Below are positions 41,978-51,216 of a stretch of DNA of 64,000 nucleotides, in pieces (within the stretch, counting starts at the first letter, position 1; each line of letters starts with the position of its first letter). The position numbers and the translations under genes are program-made. Source of the stretch: JAXMAF01 sp046350555 (GTDB taxonomy: Bacteria; Planctomycetota; Phycisphaerae; Phycisphaerales; SM1A02); the NCBI GenBank assembly GCA_046350555.1, contig JAXMAF010000005.1:372001-436000 (forward strand). Direction: 5' to 3'. A model generated the notes under the pieces. That model was not told where the DNA came from and ran no database searches. It saw nothing but the letters and a program-made list of their open reading frames with translations.

Positions 41978-42682
41978 ACGACCCGACCGTGCAGGCGGCG
42001 CATACGCCGAGACGAGCCTCGCGATCAGCACCCCGAGGTAGAAGAGACCGGTGGTCGCCTCGGTGATCGCGAGCACCCGGGCGGCCTTGGAGACGGGGAC
42101 GATGTCTCCGTAGCCGACGGTGCTGAGGGTCACGAAGCTGAAGTAGAGCGCCCGGGACCGATTCATGGTGCGCTCCGAATCGGGTCCGACGGCGATCACA
42201 AAGGCGTCGGGGTTGAGTCGGGCGACGAGCATGTAGGCGATCGACCAGATCAGCCCGAGCAGCAGGTAGATCGCGATTCCGGCGGCGATCACCTCGGAGT
42301 CGACCACCGGCGCCCGCACGATGTATCGGAACAGGTGGACGATCAGGAAGCCGACGAAGAGCAGGGCGGCGATCGCGATGTACCCCTCCGGGAGATTCGC
42401 GGCGTGCAGCGGGCTCATCCACTTTCCGACGAGGGCGACGATCGCGAAGACGGCGGCGCCGATCAACGTCGACCGGCGCGCCCCGACCGCCAGCACGCCC
42501 GAGAGCAGCACGAGGCTGAAGAGAATCGGCTCCCAGAGGCCGCCTTCGATGTCCTCGACGAACGGCATCGCGACGATCATCAGCGCGAGCGCGCCGAGGA
42601 AGTGGGAAACCGAGTACCGAAGCACACCCGACCTGGCGCCTTTGGCCGATGGATCGGGCGCTTCGCGCGAAGCGCTGGACAT
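41975..42682 (-). CDS. Two-TM-pore potassium channel family protein
   Basis: 235 residues with several hydrophobic helices: HFLGALALMIVAMPF, PILFSLVLLSGVLAVG, AAVFAIVALVG, YIAIAALLFVGFLIVHLF, a pore region ALYFSFVTLSTVGYGDIVP with the K+ selectivity filter TVGYGD, and a last helix RVLAITEATTGLFYLGVLIARLV. The four N-terminal helices plus pore unit resemble a minimal 6TM channel without a charged S4 sensor. No cytoplasmic RCK domain. The ATG is preceded by TACGCT; the stop lies within repeat copy 4. Confidence 0.88.
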   Translation of the reverse strand: MSSASREAPDPSAKGARSGVLRYSVSHFLGALALMIVAMPFVEDIEGGLWEPILFSLVLLSGVLAVGARRSTLIGAAVFAIVALVGKWMSPLHAANLPEGYIAIAALLFVGFLIVHLFRYIVRAPVVDSEVIAAGIAIYLLLGLIWSIAYMLVARLNPDAFVIAVGPDSERTMNRSRALYFSFVTLSTVGYGDIVPVSKAARVLAITEATTGLFYLGVLIARLVSAYAPPARSGR

Positions 42683-42688
42683 GGCGTC

Positions 42689-42694
42689 AGCGTA
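42689..42694 (-). promoter_or_regulatory. Candidate -10 element (TACGCT), leaderless start of the channel gene
   Basis: TACGCT on the minus strand, 6 nt before ATG 42682. Confidence 0.45.
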
Positions 42695-42767
42695 TCGGTT
42701 CCCCGCGCAGGCGTCACCGCCCGCGTCGACGCCGCGCCGGTCGGCGCGGGCGACTTCCGCACATCGG

Positions 42768-43670
42768 TCATTCGGCCGGCTTCGCGGCCTCTCCGGCGTC
42801 GGCGCGCCGGGCCCACTCGACCCGCCGCTTCTCCCGACGAGGCACGATCTCGCCGACGATCCCGAGCAGCCGCAGCGCCCGGATCTCCCAGTACGTCACG
42901 TCGAGTTCCCACCATCGGTGCTGGACCGTGCAGCAGGCGGGATCCTGGTGATGGTTGTTGTGCCAGCCCTCGCCCGCGGCGACGAGCGCGACGAGCCAGT
43001 TGTTGCGGCTGTTCTCGTCGGTGGCGTGGTTGCGGTAGCCGAAGAGGTGCGTCAGCGAGTTCACGCTCCAGGTGATGTGCCAGACGAGCAGCGTGCGGAT
43101 GACGACGCCCCAGACGAGCACGCTGCACGCCAGCCGCAGCGCCTCCGCGCCGCCAAGCAGCGGCGCGGAAAGGGCGAAGGCGACGCCGAAGAAGAGCGCC
43201 GCGTGGCCGAGATAGAACCACGCGGGGTTCCAGGGACGGCGCTCGAGCCACATGTAGAAGGGATCGCGAAGGACGTCGCGGGCGTAGCGCTCGTAGCTCG
43301 AGACGTGGTGCAGCGAATGGTTGGAGAGGAAGAGCCATCCCATGTGGCCCCAGAGGAACGCCACGAGGGGACTGTGCGGATCGGCGCGCTCGTCGCTGTG
43401 CGCATGGTGCATGCGATGGGTCGCCACCCATCGGGCGGGCGTGTCCTCCAGGCAGCAGAGCGCGAGGACCACCAGGAGGTGCTCGAACCAGCGCGGCGAC
43501 GTGAAGCTGCGATGCGCGAGCAGGCGGTGGTAGCCCATCGTGATCGCCTGGCCGAAGACGTGGACGCCGACGAGGCAGACGATCAGGCCGGTCCAACTGA
43601 AGAGCCACGGCACCAGGCAGAGCGGCGCCAGCAGGTGCAGGAGCAGCACCGGCACGGCGTAGCGGAGCAT
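42768..43670 (-). CDS. Fatty-acid (acyl-CoA) desaturase
   Basis: 300-residue membrane di-iron enzyme that introduces a double bond into acyl chains. The three histidine boxes of the OLE1/DesA group are present: HRLLAH, HRMHHAH and HNNHH (in GEGWHNNHHQDP). Hydrophobic pairs flank them (PVLLLHLLAPLCLVPWLF, LIVCLVGVHVF and others). No cytochrome b5 domain. Likely modulates membrane fluidity alongside hopanoids. It is divergent from the membrane protein gene at 43943; the 272-nt spacer shows no gene. Confidence 0.93.
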   Translation of the reverse strand: MLRYAVPVLLLHLLAPLCLVPWLFSWTGLIVCLVGVHVFGQAITMGYHRLLAHRSFTSPRWFEHLLVVLALCCLEDTPARWVATHRMHHAHSDERADPHSPLVAFLWGHMGWLFLSNHSLHHVSSYERYARDVLRDPFYMWLERRPWNPAWFYLGHAALFFGVAFALSAPLLGGAEALRLACSVLVWGVVIRTLLVWHITWSVNSLTHLFGYRNHATDENSRNNWLVALVAAGEGWHNNHHQDPACCTVQHRWWELDVTYWEIRALRLLGIVGEIVPRREKRRVEWARRADAGEAAKPAE

Positions 43671-43929
43671 GACGCGAAGGGGCTCGGTTTCGGTGGGACG
43701 AAGGAGCGTGGCGGTGGGTGGCGTGTCCGGGACGATGCGATGGGCTCGCTGTGGCCGAAGTGACGTCGGCGTGCGTGGCCTGCGGGCCCGGGGCGCACCC
43801 GGCCCCTCGCGTGGACGCCTCGGTGCATTGACGGTGCGCAGTTCGACGCAAGCGTACCCGATCCGCGGCCGCGCCGCATCCTCGGCGCCGCTCCATCGCG
43901 CGTCGGCGCGCCGCGCTTCGTCCGCTCGA

Positions 43930-43935
43930 TACCAT
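43930..43935 (+). promoter_or_regulatory. Candidate -10 element (TACCAT), leaderless start
   Basis: TACCAT, then 7 nt, then ATG 43943. Confidence 0.45.
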
Positions 43936-43942
43936 CGCCGCG

Positions 43943-45040
43943 ATGAGCGCCTCCGAGACGGCCGACCTTCGACGACACATCGCCCGATTCCTCGCCCCGC
44001 GCGGCGAAGGGATGGCCGGCGACGGCGAGCGCGCCAGCGTCGAACCCTTCGGGGCGCGCGGCTTCGCGGCCGAGATCATGGCGTGGCGGCGCTCGGCGCT
44101 GGTGGTGGCGACCGCGATCGTCTTCGTCTCGGCCTCGGTCACCACGCTCGACCTCTCGCTTCGCTGGTCGAGGCACACCCATGGACGCAGCGACCTCGGC
44201 GTCATCCTCGACCTGTTCGTGCTGCGCATCGCCATGCCGTGGCTCGTCTGCCTGCTCTGCGCGGCGGCGCTGCTCGGCTGGCGGCACCTGCGCCGATCGC
44301 GCCGGATCGTCTTCGTCGCGGCGCTGCTCGAGGTCCTTCCCGCGTTCCTGATCGCGATGCTCCCGCCGTCGTGGCTGCTGGTCGGCGCCGACGAGATCCT
44401 CGGCTCGCTTGGCGTCCACGCCCTGCGGCTGGCGACCGCGGTGACCCTGGCGCTGCGGATCGTCGGCGTGCTCTCCGCGGCGTTCCGCTCGGCCGTCGTC
44501 ACCAAGCTGCTCGTGCCCGAATCGGCCGTTCCCGGCGCCATCGTCGCGGCGCTCACGCCGATCAACGTCGGCGTCTCGGTGGCCATGTACGTGGCCATCA
44601 ACTCGTTCGTGCAGGGCTGGGCGTTCGTCGGGGCGTGGGGATGCTTCGTCGCCTACCAGCTCTCGTACCTCGGCGGGGGCGCGGCGCTGATGCGTCCATC
44701 GGACCAGGAGGGCGCCGTCCGGCTCTTCCGCCTTCCGGCACGGGGCCGCTTCACGCTGCTGCCGATGGCGGGCGTGCTGCTGCTGATCTTCCTCTTCACG
44801 CCGCTCAACTCCCTGGACCAGCCCGTGATCAGCGCGGCGGCGCTGCGGCGCCACTGGCCCGACATCTTCTCGCTGCTGACCAACTACGCGGTCACCCTCG
44901 TCGCCGGCGTCGACCTCATCGTGCACGGCATCACGGGGCTCGCGTACCGCCGCGACGAGTCGATGCGCTCGCGCGACGAGCGGCTCGCCGAGAAGGCGCG
45001 ATCGGTGGCGCACGCGGCCGGCGACGCGATCGCCGCGTAG
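43943..45040 (+). CDS. Multi-pass membrane protein of unknown function
   Basis: 365 residues, family not recognised. A ~45-residue soluble N terminus, then about seven hydrophobic segments, including ALVVATAIVFVSASVTTL, WLVCLLCAAALLGW, IVFVAALLEVLPAFLIAML, INVGVSVAMYVAINSFVQGWAF (in part) and LLPMAGVLLLIFLFTPL, and a charged C-terminal tail. No catalytic motif is evident. Repeated small-residue helices and a conserved-looking NSFVQGWAFVGAW loop could suit a transporter or a scaffold, but this is not established. Monocistronic by position. Confidence 0.75.
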   Translation: MSASETADLRRHIARFLAPRGEGMAGDGERASVEPFGARGFAAEIMAWRRSALVVATAIVFVSASVTTLDLSLRWSRHTHGRSDLGVILDLFVLRIAMPWLVCLLCAAALLGWRHLRRSRRIVFVAALLEVLPAFLIAMLPPSWLLVGADEILGSLGVHALRLATAVTLALRIVGVLSAAFRSAVVTKLLVPESAVPGAIVAALTPINVGVSVAMYVAINSFVQGWAFVGAWGCFVAYQLSYLGGGAALMRPSDQEGAVRLFRLPARGRFTLLPMAGVLLLIFLFTPLNSLDQPVISAAALRRHWPDIFSLLTNYAVTLVAGVDLIVHGITGLAYRRDESMRSRDERLAEKARSVAHAAGDAIAA

Positions 45041-45121
45041 GGCTCGGGCTGGACATCGACCCGGCGCGGCGCGACACTGAAGGGCACGCCCATCGCGCTC
45101 AGCCGCCGTCCGGAGATTCGA

Positions 45122-46402
45122 ATGTCCACGCAAGCACAGCGCCTCCTCCGTCCCACGACCCCGTTCGTTCCCGGTCGTCGGAACGGCTTCGTGCTCGTCG
45201 TCGCATCGGCGCTGGTGGCGCCGGGAGCCGCCACGGCGGCGGCCGGTCCGCTGGGATCGATGGTGGCGGCGACGACCGCCGCGCGGGCGACCGCGGCGTC
45301 GATAGTCGCGCAGTCCGGTCCCGGCGGGTTGCGCAGCGCGGAGCAGCTCGAGAACCTCGTGGCGCCGATCGCCCTCTTCCCGGATCCACTGCTTGCGCAG
45401 ACGATCGCGGCGGCGAACTACCCGTCGAAGATGGTGCAGGCCAGCAACTGGGTCGCCGCCGGCGGGCTGCCGTCGTCCAACGCGTATACGCAACTGCCCG
45501 GAAGCGTCCAGTTCTTCGTGAACCTGCCCGACCTGCTGGCGACGCTCGCCACGCACCGCGACTGGCTCGGAGTCCTCGGTCGCGCGTATGGCGCCCAGCC
45601 GGGCGACCTCATGAACGCCGTGCAGGCGCTGCGCCATCGCGCCCGCGACGCGGGCAACCTCGCGAGCAACAGCTTCCAGACGATCGTGACGGACGGCCCG
45701 TTCCTGCTGATCGAGCCGGCAAGCCCGCAGTTCATCCCCGTGCCGAGCTACGACCGATCGACCGTCTTCATGCGGCGCGACGCCGGCGACGGCGGTGTCG
45801 GGGCGCCGGTGCGCTTCGTGGCGAGCGTGCCGACGAGCGCGGTCGTGCAGCGCATCGACTGCGACTGGCACGCGGGGCGGCTCACCTACGGCTGGGGCGG
45901 CTGGTACAGCGGCGAGATCGGCCGCACCAACGCCGGAGGAAGCACCCGCCCCAGCGCGAGCGGCACATACTACGTGCTCGGCAACGGTCCGGGATACGAC
46001 GGTTCCGGGTGGCGCCCGAACGGGACCATCGTGATGCCCGGCTCGACGTCGACGCAGGGTCAGCCGTTGGAGATGGTCCCGAACCTTCCACTCGTCGAGC
46101 CGACCGCGCCGCTGATGCCCGCGACGCCGGTGCAGCGGGTGCAGCCGCTGGCGCCGGTGCAGCGGCTCGCGCCGCGGGCGCCGGTGCAGGCCCTGGCGTA
46201 CAACGCGCCGGTCCAACCGCTGGCGCCGGTCCAGCCGATTCCGTCGAACATCGCCTACCAGCCGCCAGTCCCGTTCGGCGCGACCGATGGCGTCAGCGGC
46301 GCCGCCTGGACGAGCGTCGGCGGCACCGCATTTGGCGTCGGGTCGGGTGGCTACGCCGCGGGTGCTCGCGGGGCGAGGAGCTTCGCCGGCCGTGGTTCGT
46401 GA
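45122..46402 (+). CDS. DUF3300-family secreted protein
   Basis: 426 residues with an N-terminal signal segment (FVLVVASALVAPGAATAAAG). The DUF3300 core follows: LENLVAPIALFPDPLLAQTIAAANYP, MVQASNWV, LATLATHRDWLGVLGRAYGAQPGDLMNAVQALR and IEPASPQFIPVPSYD. The C-terminal third has imperfect repeats of the type PVQ-x-LAP (46130-46250) and a Gly-rich end. GGAG precedes the ATG by 7 nt. DUF3300 genes commonly sit next to DUF2950 genes, as here. Molecular function unknown; a cell-envelope location is inferred. Confidence 0.85.
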   Translation: MSTQAQRLLRPTTPFVPGRRNGFVLVVASALVAPGAATAAAGPLGSMVAATTAARATAASIVAQSGPGGLRSAEQLENLVAPIALFPDPLLAQTIAAANYPSKMVQASNWVAAGGLPSSNAYTQLPGSVQFFVNLPDLLATLATHRDWLGVLGRAYGAQPGDLMNAVQALRHRARDAGNLASNSFQTIVTDGPFLLIEPASPQFIPVPSYDRSTVFMRRDAGDGGVGAPVRFVASVPTSAVVQRIDCDWHAGRLTYGWGGWYSGEIGRTNAGGSTRPSASGTYYVLGNGPGYDGSGWRPNGTIVMPGSTSTQGQPLEMVPNLPLVEPTAPLMPATPVQRVQPLAPVQRLAPRAPVQALAYNAPVQPLAPVQPIPSNIAYQPPVPFGATDGVSGAAWTSVGGTAFGVGSGGYAAGARGARSFAGRGS

Positions 46403-46544
46403 CGTGAACCGAAGCGACGCCATGCCGCGCGCGAGCGCTGCTTCGAGCGTTCCGTCGCGGCCGCGCCGCACGCCCGCTCCGGCGCGCCGGGCGTGGACGA
46501 CGTGTCGAACGCCGCCGGTCAACCGGACCCGATCGAGCCCTTCC

Positions 46545-47510
46545 ATGAACCACCTTCCGTTGATCGCGTCCCTGCTTCTCGCGGCGCTCGGCGCCTGCGG
46601 CTCCGCGGCGAAACCCGGCGCGGGCGCCGCGGCCATCGCGCCGGCGGCGAGCCGTGTACCCAACGCGGCGCAGACGCTCTTCGACTCCCCGCAGGCCGCC
46701 GTCGACGCGCTCGCCGCGGCCGCGCGCAGCCAGGATCGAGCCGCGTTGCAGCGCATCTTCGGGCCCGATCACGCGAAGCTCGGGACCGGCGACGCGGCGG
46801 AGGACGACCGGAACCTCCAGCGATTCTCGGCGGCGCTCGCGCAGCAGACCGAGATCGTCGATGTCGGCGACGGAACGAAGGCGCTCTGCGTCGGGCGCGA
46901 CGGCTGGACCTTCCCCGTTCCGCTGGTCGCGCACGGAACGCGCTGGTTCTTCGACACCGACGCGGGCGTCGCCGAGATGCGGCTGCGCCGGGTCGGCGCG
47001 AACGAGCTGGCCACGATCGACGTCCTGGAGGCGCTCGTCGAGGCGGAGCTCGCCTACGCGCGCGAGGACCGCGACGCCGACGGCGTGCTCGAGTTCGCGA
47101 TGCGGCTCTCGAGCACGCCGGGCACGCACGATGGCCTCTCGTGGATGCCTGCGGAGAGCGCCACCGACGAGCCGATGGGGCCGGTCGGCCCGGCGCTCGG
47201 CGGGGCGTGGATCGACGTGGCCGGTGCGGATGCGCGGCCCTACAACGGCTACTTCTATCGCATGCTGACCCGACAGGGACCGGGGGCGCCGGGCGGGGCG
47301 CGCGACTACGTGGAGAACGGCAACATGGTCGGCGGGTTCGCCTTCGTCGCGTATCCGGCGCGGTACGCCGAGACGGGTGTCATGACCTTCATGGTGGGCG
47401 CCGACGGCACCGTCTACGAGTTCGATCTCGGTGCGCAGACCGCGGCGCGGGCGAGGGCGATCGTCTCGTTCGATCCGAGCGGCTGGAACCGCACCGAGAC
47501 GTCGCCCTAG
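46545..47510 (+). CDS. DUF2950-family lipoprotein
   Basis: 321 residues. Lipoprotein signal with lipobox LAALGAC (Cys about residue 19). The DUF2950 domain fills the rest: TLFDSPQAAVDALAAAARSQD, LQRIFGPDHAKL, GWTFPVPLVAHGTRWFFDT, YNGYFYRMLTRQGPGAPGGARDYV and FAFVAYPARYAETGVMTFMV. Function unknown. Paired with the DUF3300 gene 142 nt upstream, as in many genomes, so the two products probably work together in the envelope. Confidence 0.87.
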   Translation: MNHLPLIASLLLAALGACGSAAKPGAGAAAIAPAASRVPNAAQTLFDSPQAAVDALAAAARSQDRAALQRIFGPDHAKLGTGDAAEDDRNLQRFSAALAQQTEIVDVGDGTKALCVGRDGWTFPVPLVAHGTRWFFDTDAGVAEMRLRRVGANELATIDVLEALVEAELAYAREDRDADGVLEFAMRLSSTPGTHDGLSWMPAESATDEPMGPVGPALGGAWIDVAGADARPYNGYFYRMLTRQGPGAPGGARDYVENGNMVGGFAFVAYPARYAETGVMTFMVGADGTVYEFDLGAQTAARARAIVSFDPSGWNRTETSP

Positions 47511-47572
47511 CGGCGCGACTGGACGCGCCTGGAGACCACACGCGGGACCGCATACCGATGACCGGAGACGCC

Positions 47573-49900
47573 ATGAGCATTCGAACGACCCGGGACGGCG
47601 GCGCACTGCGCCTCGCCGCGCCAGCGAATCGGAGGGCGCCGGCCGCGATCGTCGCGATCGGCGTGGCGATCGGCGCCGCACGCTGCGCCATCGCCGGCTC
47701 CGGGCCGTGCTGGTGCGAGGACATGCACGGCGACGCCGGGTCGCTGCCCGGGCCGACGGCACAGGCGACGCTCGGGAGCGGTCCGCTCACCTGCATCGCC
47801 GGCCGCATCCGGAGCGTCCCGCTGGCCGACGGCCCCGATCTCGAGGACATGTTCCTCATCCGCATCGACCAGCCCGAGCTCTTCTCCGCCCAGACGGTGG
47901 TCGCCACGTCGCCGCCGGCGCCACCCGGCGCCGTCGTCCAGTTCAACACGCAGTTGTGGCTCTTCGACGTCTGCGGCTTCGGACTGCTGGCCAACGACGA
48001 CGATCCCTGCGAGCGCCAGATCGGCTTCTCGCGGATGCAGAACTTCAGCGACGACGGAACGCACGTCGTCGTGACGAAGCCGGGGCTCTACTACATCGCC
48101 CTGAGCCGCTTCAACGACGACGCGCTCAGCCAGGGCGGGCTGATCTTCGACCAGCGATCGCGGATCGAGGTCTCGGGCCCGGACGGAACCGGCGGCGCGA
48201 CGCCGATCGTCGGCTGGAACGGCACGCCCTCGCCGGACGGCGTCGATCTCTGGTATCGCATCGAGCTCACCGGATGCACGTTCGCGGCGCCCTTCGTCTG
48301 CCCGACCGACCTCAACAGCGACGACGTCACCAACGGCGCCGACCTCGGCATCCTGCTGGCCAACTGGGGCGGCATGGGCGTGGGCGACCTCAACGACGAC
48401 TTCATCGTCAACGGTGCGGACCTCGGGTTGCTCCTGTCGGGCTTCGGGCAGTGTCCGCCGCCGGCCGCGGTCTGCGGAAATCCCGAGGCGGGAAGCTGCT
48501 TCCAGCCACACCCCGGCGCCGCATGCGACGATGCGTGCTGCTGCCAGGCGGTGTGCGAGATCGACCTCTTCTGCTGCTCGGTCGCGTGGGATGGCATGTG
48601 TGCGAGCGGCGCGGCGATGCTCTGTCCGGGCGGGCCCGGTGGACCGCCCGGCGCGGGCAACTGCTGCGTGGCCTGGGGCGGACTCGGTTGCGGCGATCCG
48701 GCGTGCGCCAGGGCGGTGTGCGACAACGATCCTTCCTGCTGCGACGTCGTCTGGGATGCCGGATGCGCGGATCTTGCGCTCATCAATTGCCCGGCGATCT
48801 GCGGGTCGACCTGCCCCGATTCGCGTCACGGCTGCTACACGGTGGGCGGGCCGGGCTGCGACGATCCGGCCTGCTGCTTCGCGGTCTGTTCGATCGACCC
48901 CTTCTGCTGCGACGTGGCCTGGGACCTCGCCTGCGTCAACGGGGCCATCGCCCAGTGCGGCCTTCCATCGTGCCCCTTCGGCTGCCCCGACTGCGCTGTG
49001 CCGGAGGGCGAGCCATGTGGCACCGACACCAACGGCGGCTGCAACAGCGTGCCGCCGAAGTTCAGGCCACTCGCCTGCCAGGAGACCGTCTGCGCCACCG
49101 CGTGGGCCAGCGGCGGCATGCGCGACACCGACTGGTACCAGTTCACGCTTCCTCAGCCGACCGTCGTGCGCTTCACGGCCTTCACGACGCTTCCCCTGGC
49201 CATCGGCATCGTCAACACCGGCGGCATCGCCGACTGCACGCTGGCGAGCGCGCTCGATCCATTCGTCGCCGTCGACGCCTGTGGCACCGGCGGGTTCGAA
49301 GCGTGCCTGCCCGCGGGAACGTGGTGGTTCTTCGCGGCGCCCGCCGCCTTCGCGGGGTTCCCGTGCGGGAGCGGCTCGAACCAGTACTGGTTCAAGATGG
49401 AGTGCCTGGGCCCGTGCGATCCGACGTGCTTCCCCGCGTGCCCGGCCAACGGCATCCAGCAGAACGACGGCTGCGCCGACCAGGTCCCCGATCCGAACGG
49501 AGGCTGCAACGAACAGCCGGCGCTCTACCAGGACATTGGCGCGATCCTCCACGGCGGCTCGACGACCGTCTGCGGCACGGTCGGCACCTTCGCGCCGAAC
49601 TTCCGCGACCTGGATTGGTACCGATTCTCGCTGCCGGCGCCGTCGATGGTGCGCGTCACCGTCGAGCAGTCGGCCTCGGGCGGAACGCCGGCGAGCGACT
49701 TCGCGGTCTACATCGTCAAGGGCGACGATTGCGCGACGCAGACGGTCAGCCTCGTGCAGGTGAGCGGACTCTGTCCATTCACCACGGCGTACGTTCCGCT
49801 GCCGCCGGGAAACCACGTGGTGATCCTGACGGTCGACTCGTTCGGCCTCGATCCGCCGGCCTGCCCGGTGCAGTACGTCGCGACGATCGAGGCGCAATGA
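47573..49900 (+). CDS. Secreted cysteine-rich protein with dockerin-like region and PPC-like domains
   Basis: 775 residues. An N-terminal Arg-rich signal peptide is followed by a PPC-like beta domain (residues ~40-240). A dockerin-like pair of calcium loops then reads DLNSDDVTNGADLGILLANWG and DLNDDFIVNGADLGLLLSGFG. Three cysteine-rich repeats with the pattern CC...VC..D..CC.V.WD..C follow (about 300-480). Two further PPC-like domains end the protein (DTDWYQFTLPQPTVVRF; DLDWYRFSLPAPSMVRV). Such architecture is typical of extracellular proteins of Phycisphaerae. GGAG lies 6 nt before ATG 47573; ATG 47558 is an alternative. No catalytic domain is seen; a binding or surface role is likely. Confidence 0.87.
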   Translation: MSIRTTRDGGALRLAAPANRRAPAAIVAIGVAIGAARCAIAGSGPCWCEDMHGDAGSLPGPTAQATLGSGPLTCIAGRIRSVPLADGPDLEDMFLIRIDQPELFSAQTVVATSPPAPPGAVVQFNTQLWLFDVCGFGLLANDDDPCERQIGFSRMQNFSDDGTHVVVTKPGLYYIALSRFNDDALSQGGLIFDQRSRIEVSGPDGTGGATPIVGWNGTPSPDGVDLWYRIELTGCTFAAPFVCPTDLNSDDVTNGADLGILLANWGGMGVGDLNDDFIVNGADLGLLLSGFGQCPPPAAVCGNPEAGSCFQPHPGAACDDACCCQAVCEIDLFCCSVAWDGMCASGAAMLCPGGPGGPPGAGNCCVAWGGLGCGDPACARAVCDNDPSCCDVVWDAGCADLALINCPAICGSTCPDSRHGCYTVGGPGCDDPACCFAVCSIDPFCCDVAWDLACVNGAIAQCGLPSCPFGCPDCAVPEGEPCGTDTNGGCNSVPPKFRPLACQETVCATAWASGGMRDTDWYQFTLPQPTVVRFTAFTTLPLAIGIVNTGGIADCTLASALDPFVAVDACGTGGFEACLPAGTWWFFAAPAAFAGFPCGSGSNQYWFKMECLGPCDPTCFPACPANGIQQNDGCADQVPDPNGGCNEQPALYQDIGAILHGGSTTVCGTVGTFAPNFRDLDWYRFSLPAPSMVRVTVEQSASGGTPASDFAVYIVKGDDCATQTVSLVQVSGLCPFTTAYVPLPPGNHVVILTVDSFGLDPPACPVQYVATIEAQ

Positions 49901-49936
49901 CCTCCATCGCGCGGGCGGCGCACGGCGAGGCCGGCG

Positions 49937-50995
49937 CTACCGCTTCTTCCAGACCTCGGCGTCCTCGGGCGTCTTGAAGAAGCTGCGCACCAGGTCGACC
50001 TCGTCGGGGCTTCCCAGCAGCACGCTGGTGCGCTGATGCAGGTGATGGGGCCGGATCTCGAGCGTGCGCTCGACGCCGCTGTACGCCTTGCCGCCGGCCT
50101 GCTCGATGATCCAGCTCATCGGGTTCGCCTCGTAGAGGATGCGGAGCTTCCCGTCGGGGTGCTTCTCGGTCGGCGGATACATGAAGACGCCGCCGTTGAG
50201 CAGCGTGCGATGGGCGTCGGCCACCATCGAGCCGATGTAGCGGCTCGAGTAGCCGCTCGCGTGCGCGTGCTCGAGGTACTTGCGATAGCCGGGCGGGAAC
50301 TGGCTCGCGTACGCCTCGTTGATCGAGTACGTCTTGCTTCGCGCGGGGATGCGCACGTTGCGCTTGACGAGCATGAACGAGCCGATCGTCGGATCGAGCT
50401 CGAACATGTCCACGCCTGCGCCGGTCGTGATCACGAAGACGGTCGACGATCCATAGAGGATGTACCCCGCGGCCAGCTGCCGGGAGCCCGGCTGGCAGAC
50501 GGTCTCGACCGCGTCGGGGATGTTCGGATCGTTGCGCAGCACCGAGAAGATCGTGCCGACGCCGACGGCGACGTCCAGGTTGCTGCTGCCGTCGAGCGGA
50601 TCGAAGAGCACGCAGTACTTCCCGCCGTCGGCGCCGCGGCGGATGATCGTCGGGACCTCGTCCTCCTCGCTGGCGATGACGGCGATGCTGGCCCGGTCGC
50701 CGAGCGAACGGACGAGGATCTCGTTGGCCATGACGTCGAGCTTCTGCTGGTCCTCGCCATGCACGTTCTCGCCGCCGTGCTCGCCGAGCACGTCCTCGAG
50801 CCGCGCCCGCCGCACCTTGTGCGAGATGATCTTGCCCGCGAGCGAGAGCGCCGACATGACCCAGGTGAAGTCGCCGGTGGCCTCGGGATGGCGCGTCTCC
50901 TCGGCGAGGAAGTGCGCTTGCAGCGACGTCAGGCTGTCGACGTCGATCATGCGCTGACGGACCGGGCGTGCGTCGGTTCTCGAGTCGGTCTTCAT
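49937..50995 (-). CDS. fbp: Fructose-1,6-bisphosphatase class I
   Basis: 352 residues. Hydrolyses fructose-1,6-bisphosphate in gluconeogenesis. The metal-binding and active-site motifs are present: GEDQQKLDVMANE, VIASEEDEVP, CVLFDPLDGSSNLDVAVGVGTIFSV, and C-terminal KLRILYEANPMSWIIEQAGGKA with the RTSVLLGSPDEV end. Convergent on the cysteine-rich protein gene, 36 nt between stops. Divergent from the thiolase gene. Confidence 0.96.
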   Translation of the reverse strand: MKTDSRTDARPVRQRMIDVDSLTSLQAHFLAEETRHPEATGDFTWVMSALSLAGKIISHKVRRARLEDVLGEHGGENVHGEDQQKLDVMANEILVRSLGDRASIAVIASEEDEVPTIIRRGADGGKYCVLFDPLDGSSNLDVAVGVGTIFSVLRNDPNIPDAVETVCQPGSRQLAAGYILYGSSTVFVITTGAGVDMFELDPTIGSFMLVKRNVRIPARSKTYSINEAYASQFPPGYRKYLEHAHASGYSSRYIGSMVADAHRTLLNGGVFMYPPTEKHPDGKLRILYEANPMSWIIEQAGGKAYSGVERTLEIRPHHLHQRTSVLLGSPDEVDLVRSFFKTPEDAEVWKKR

Positions 50996-51216
50996 GGCTG
51001 GCCTCGTCTGTGGACCGCTGGACCGAAGGCGTCGCCGCGGCGCTCGTCGCGAGGCGGCGCCCGTCGCGCGGCCGTCCCGATCGTGCGGCCCCGGCGCCCG
51101 TTGCGCCGACGGCTATCATCCGCCCCTTTGCGGCCGAGACCGCAATTCTAACGACGGCCAGCGTGCGCTGCCGTGGCGCGCCGGGCGCCCACCGCGACCG
51201 CTTGCCCGTCCGCCCA

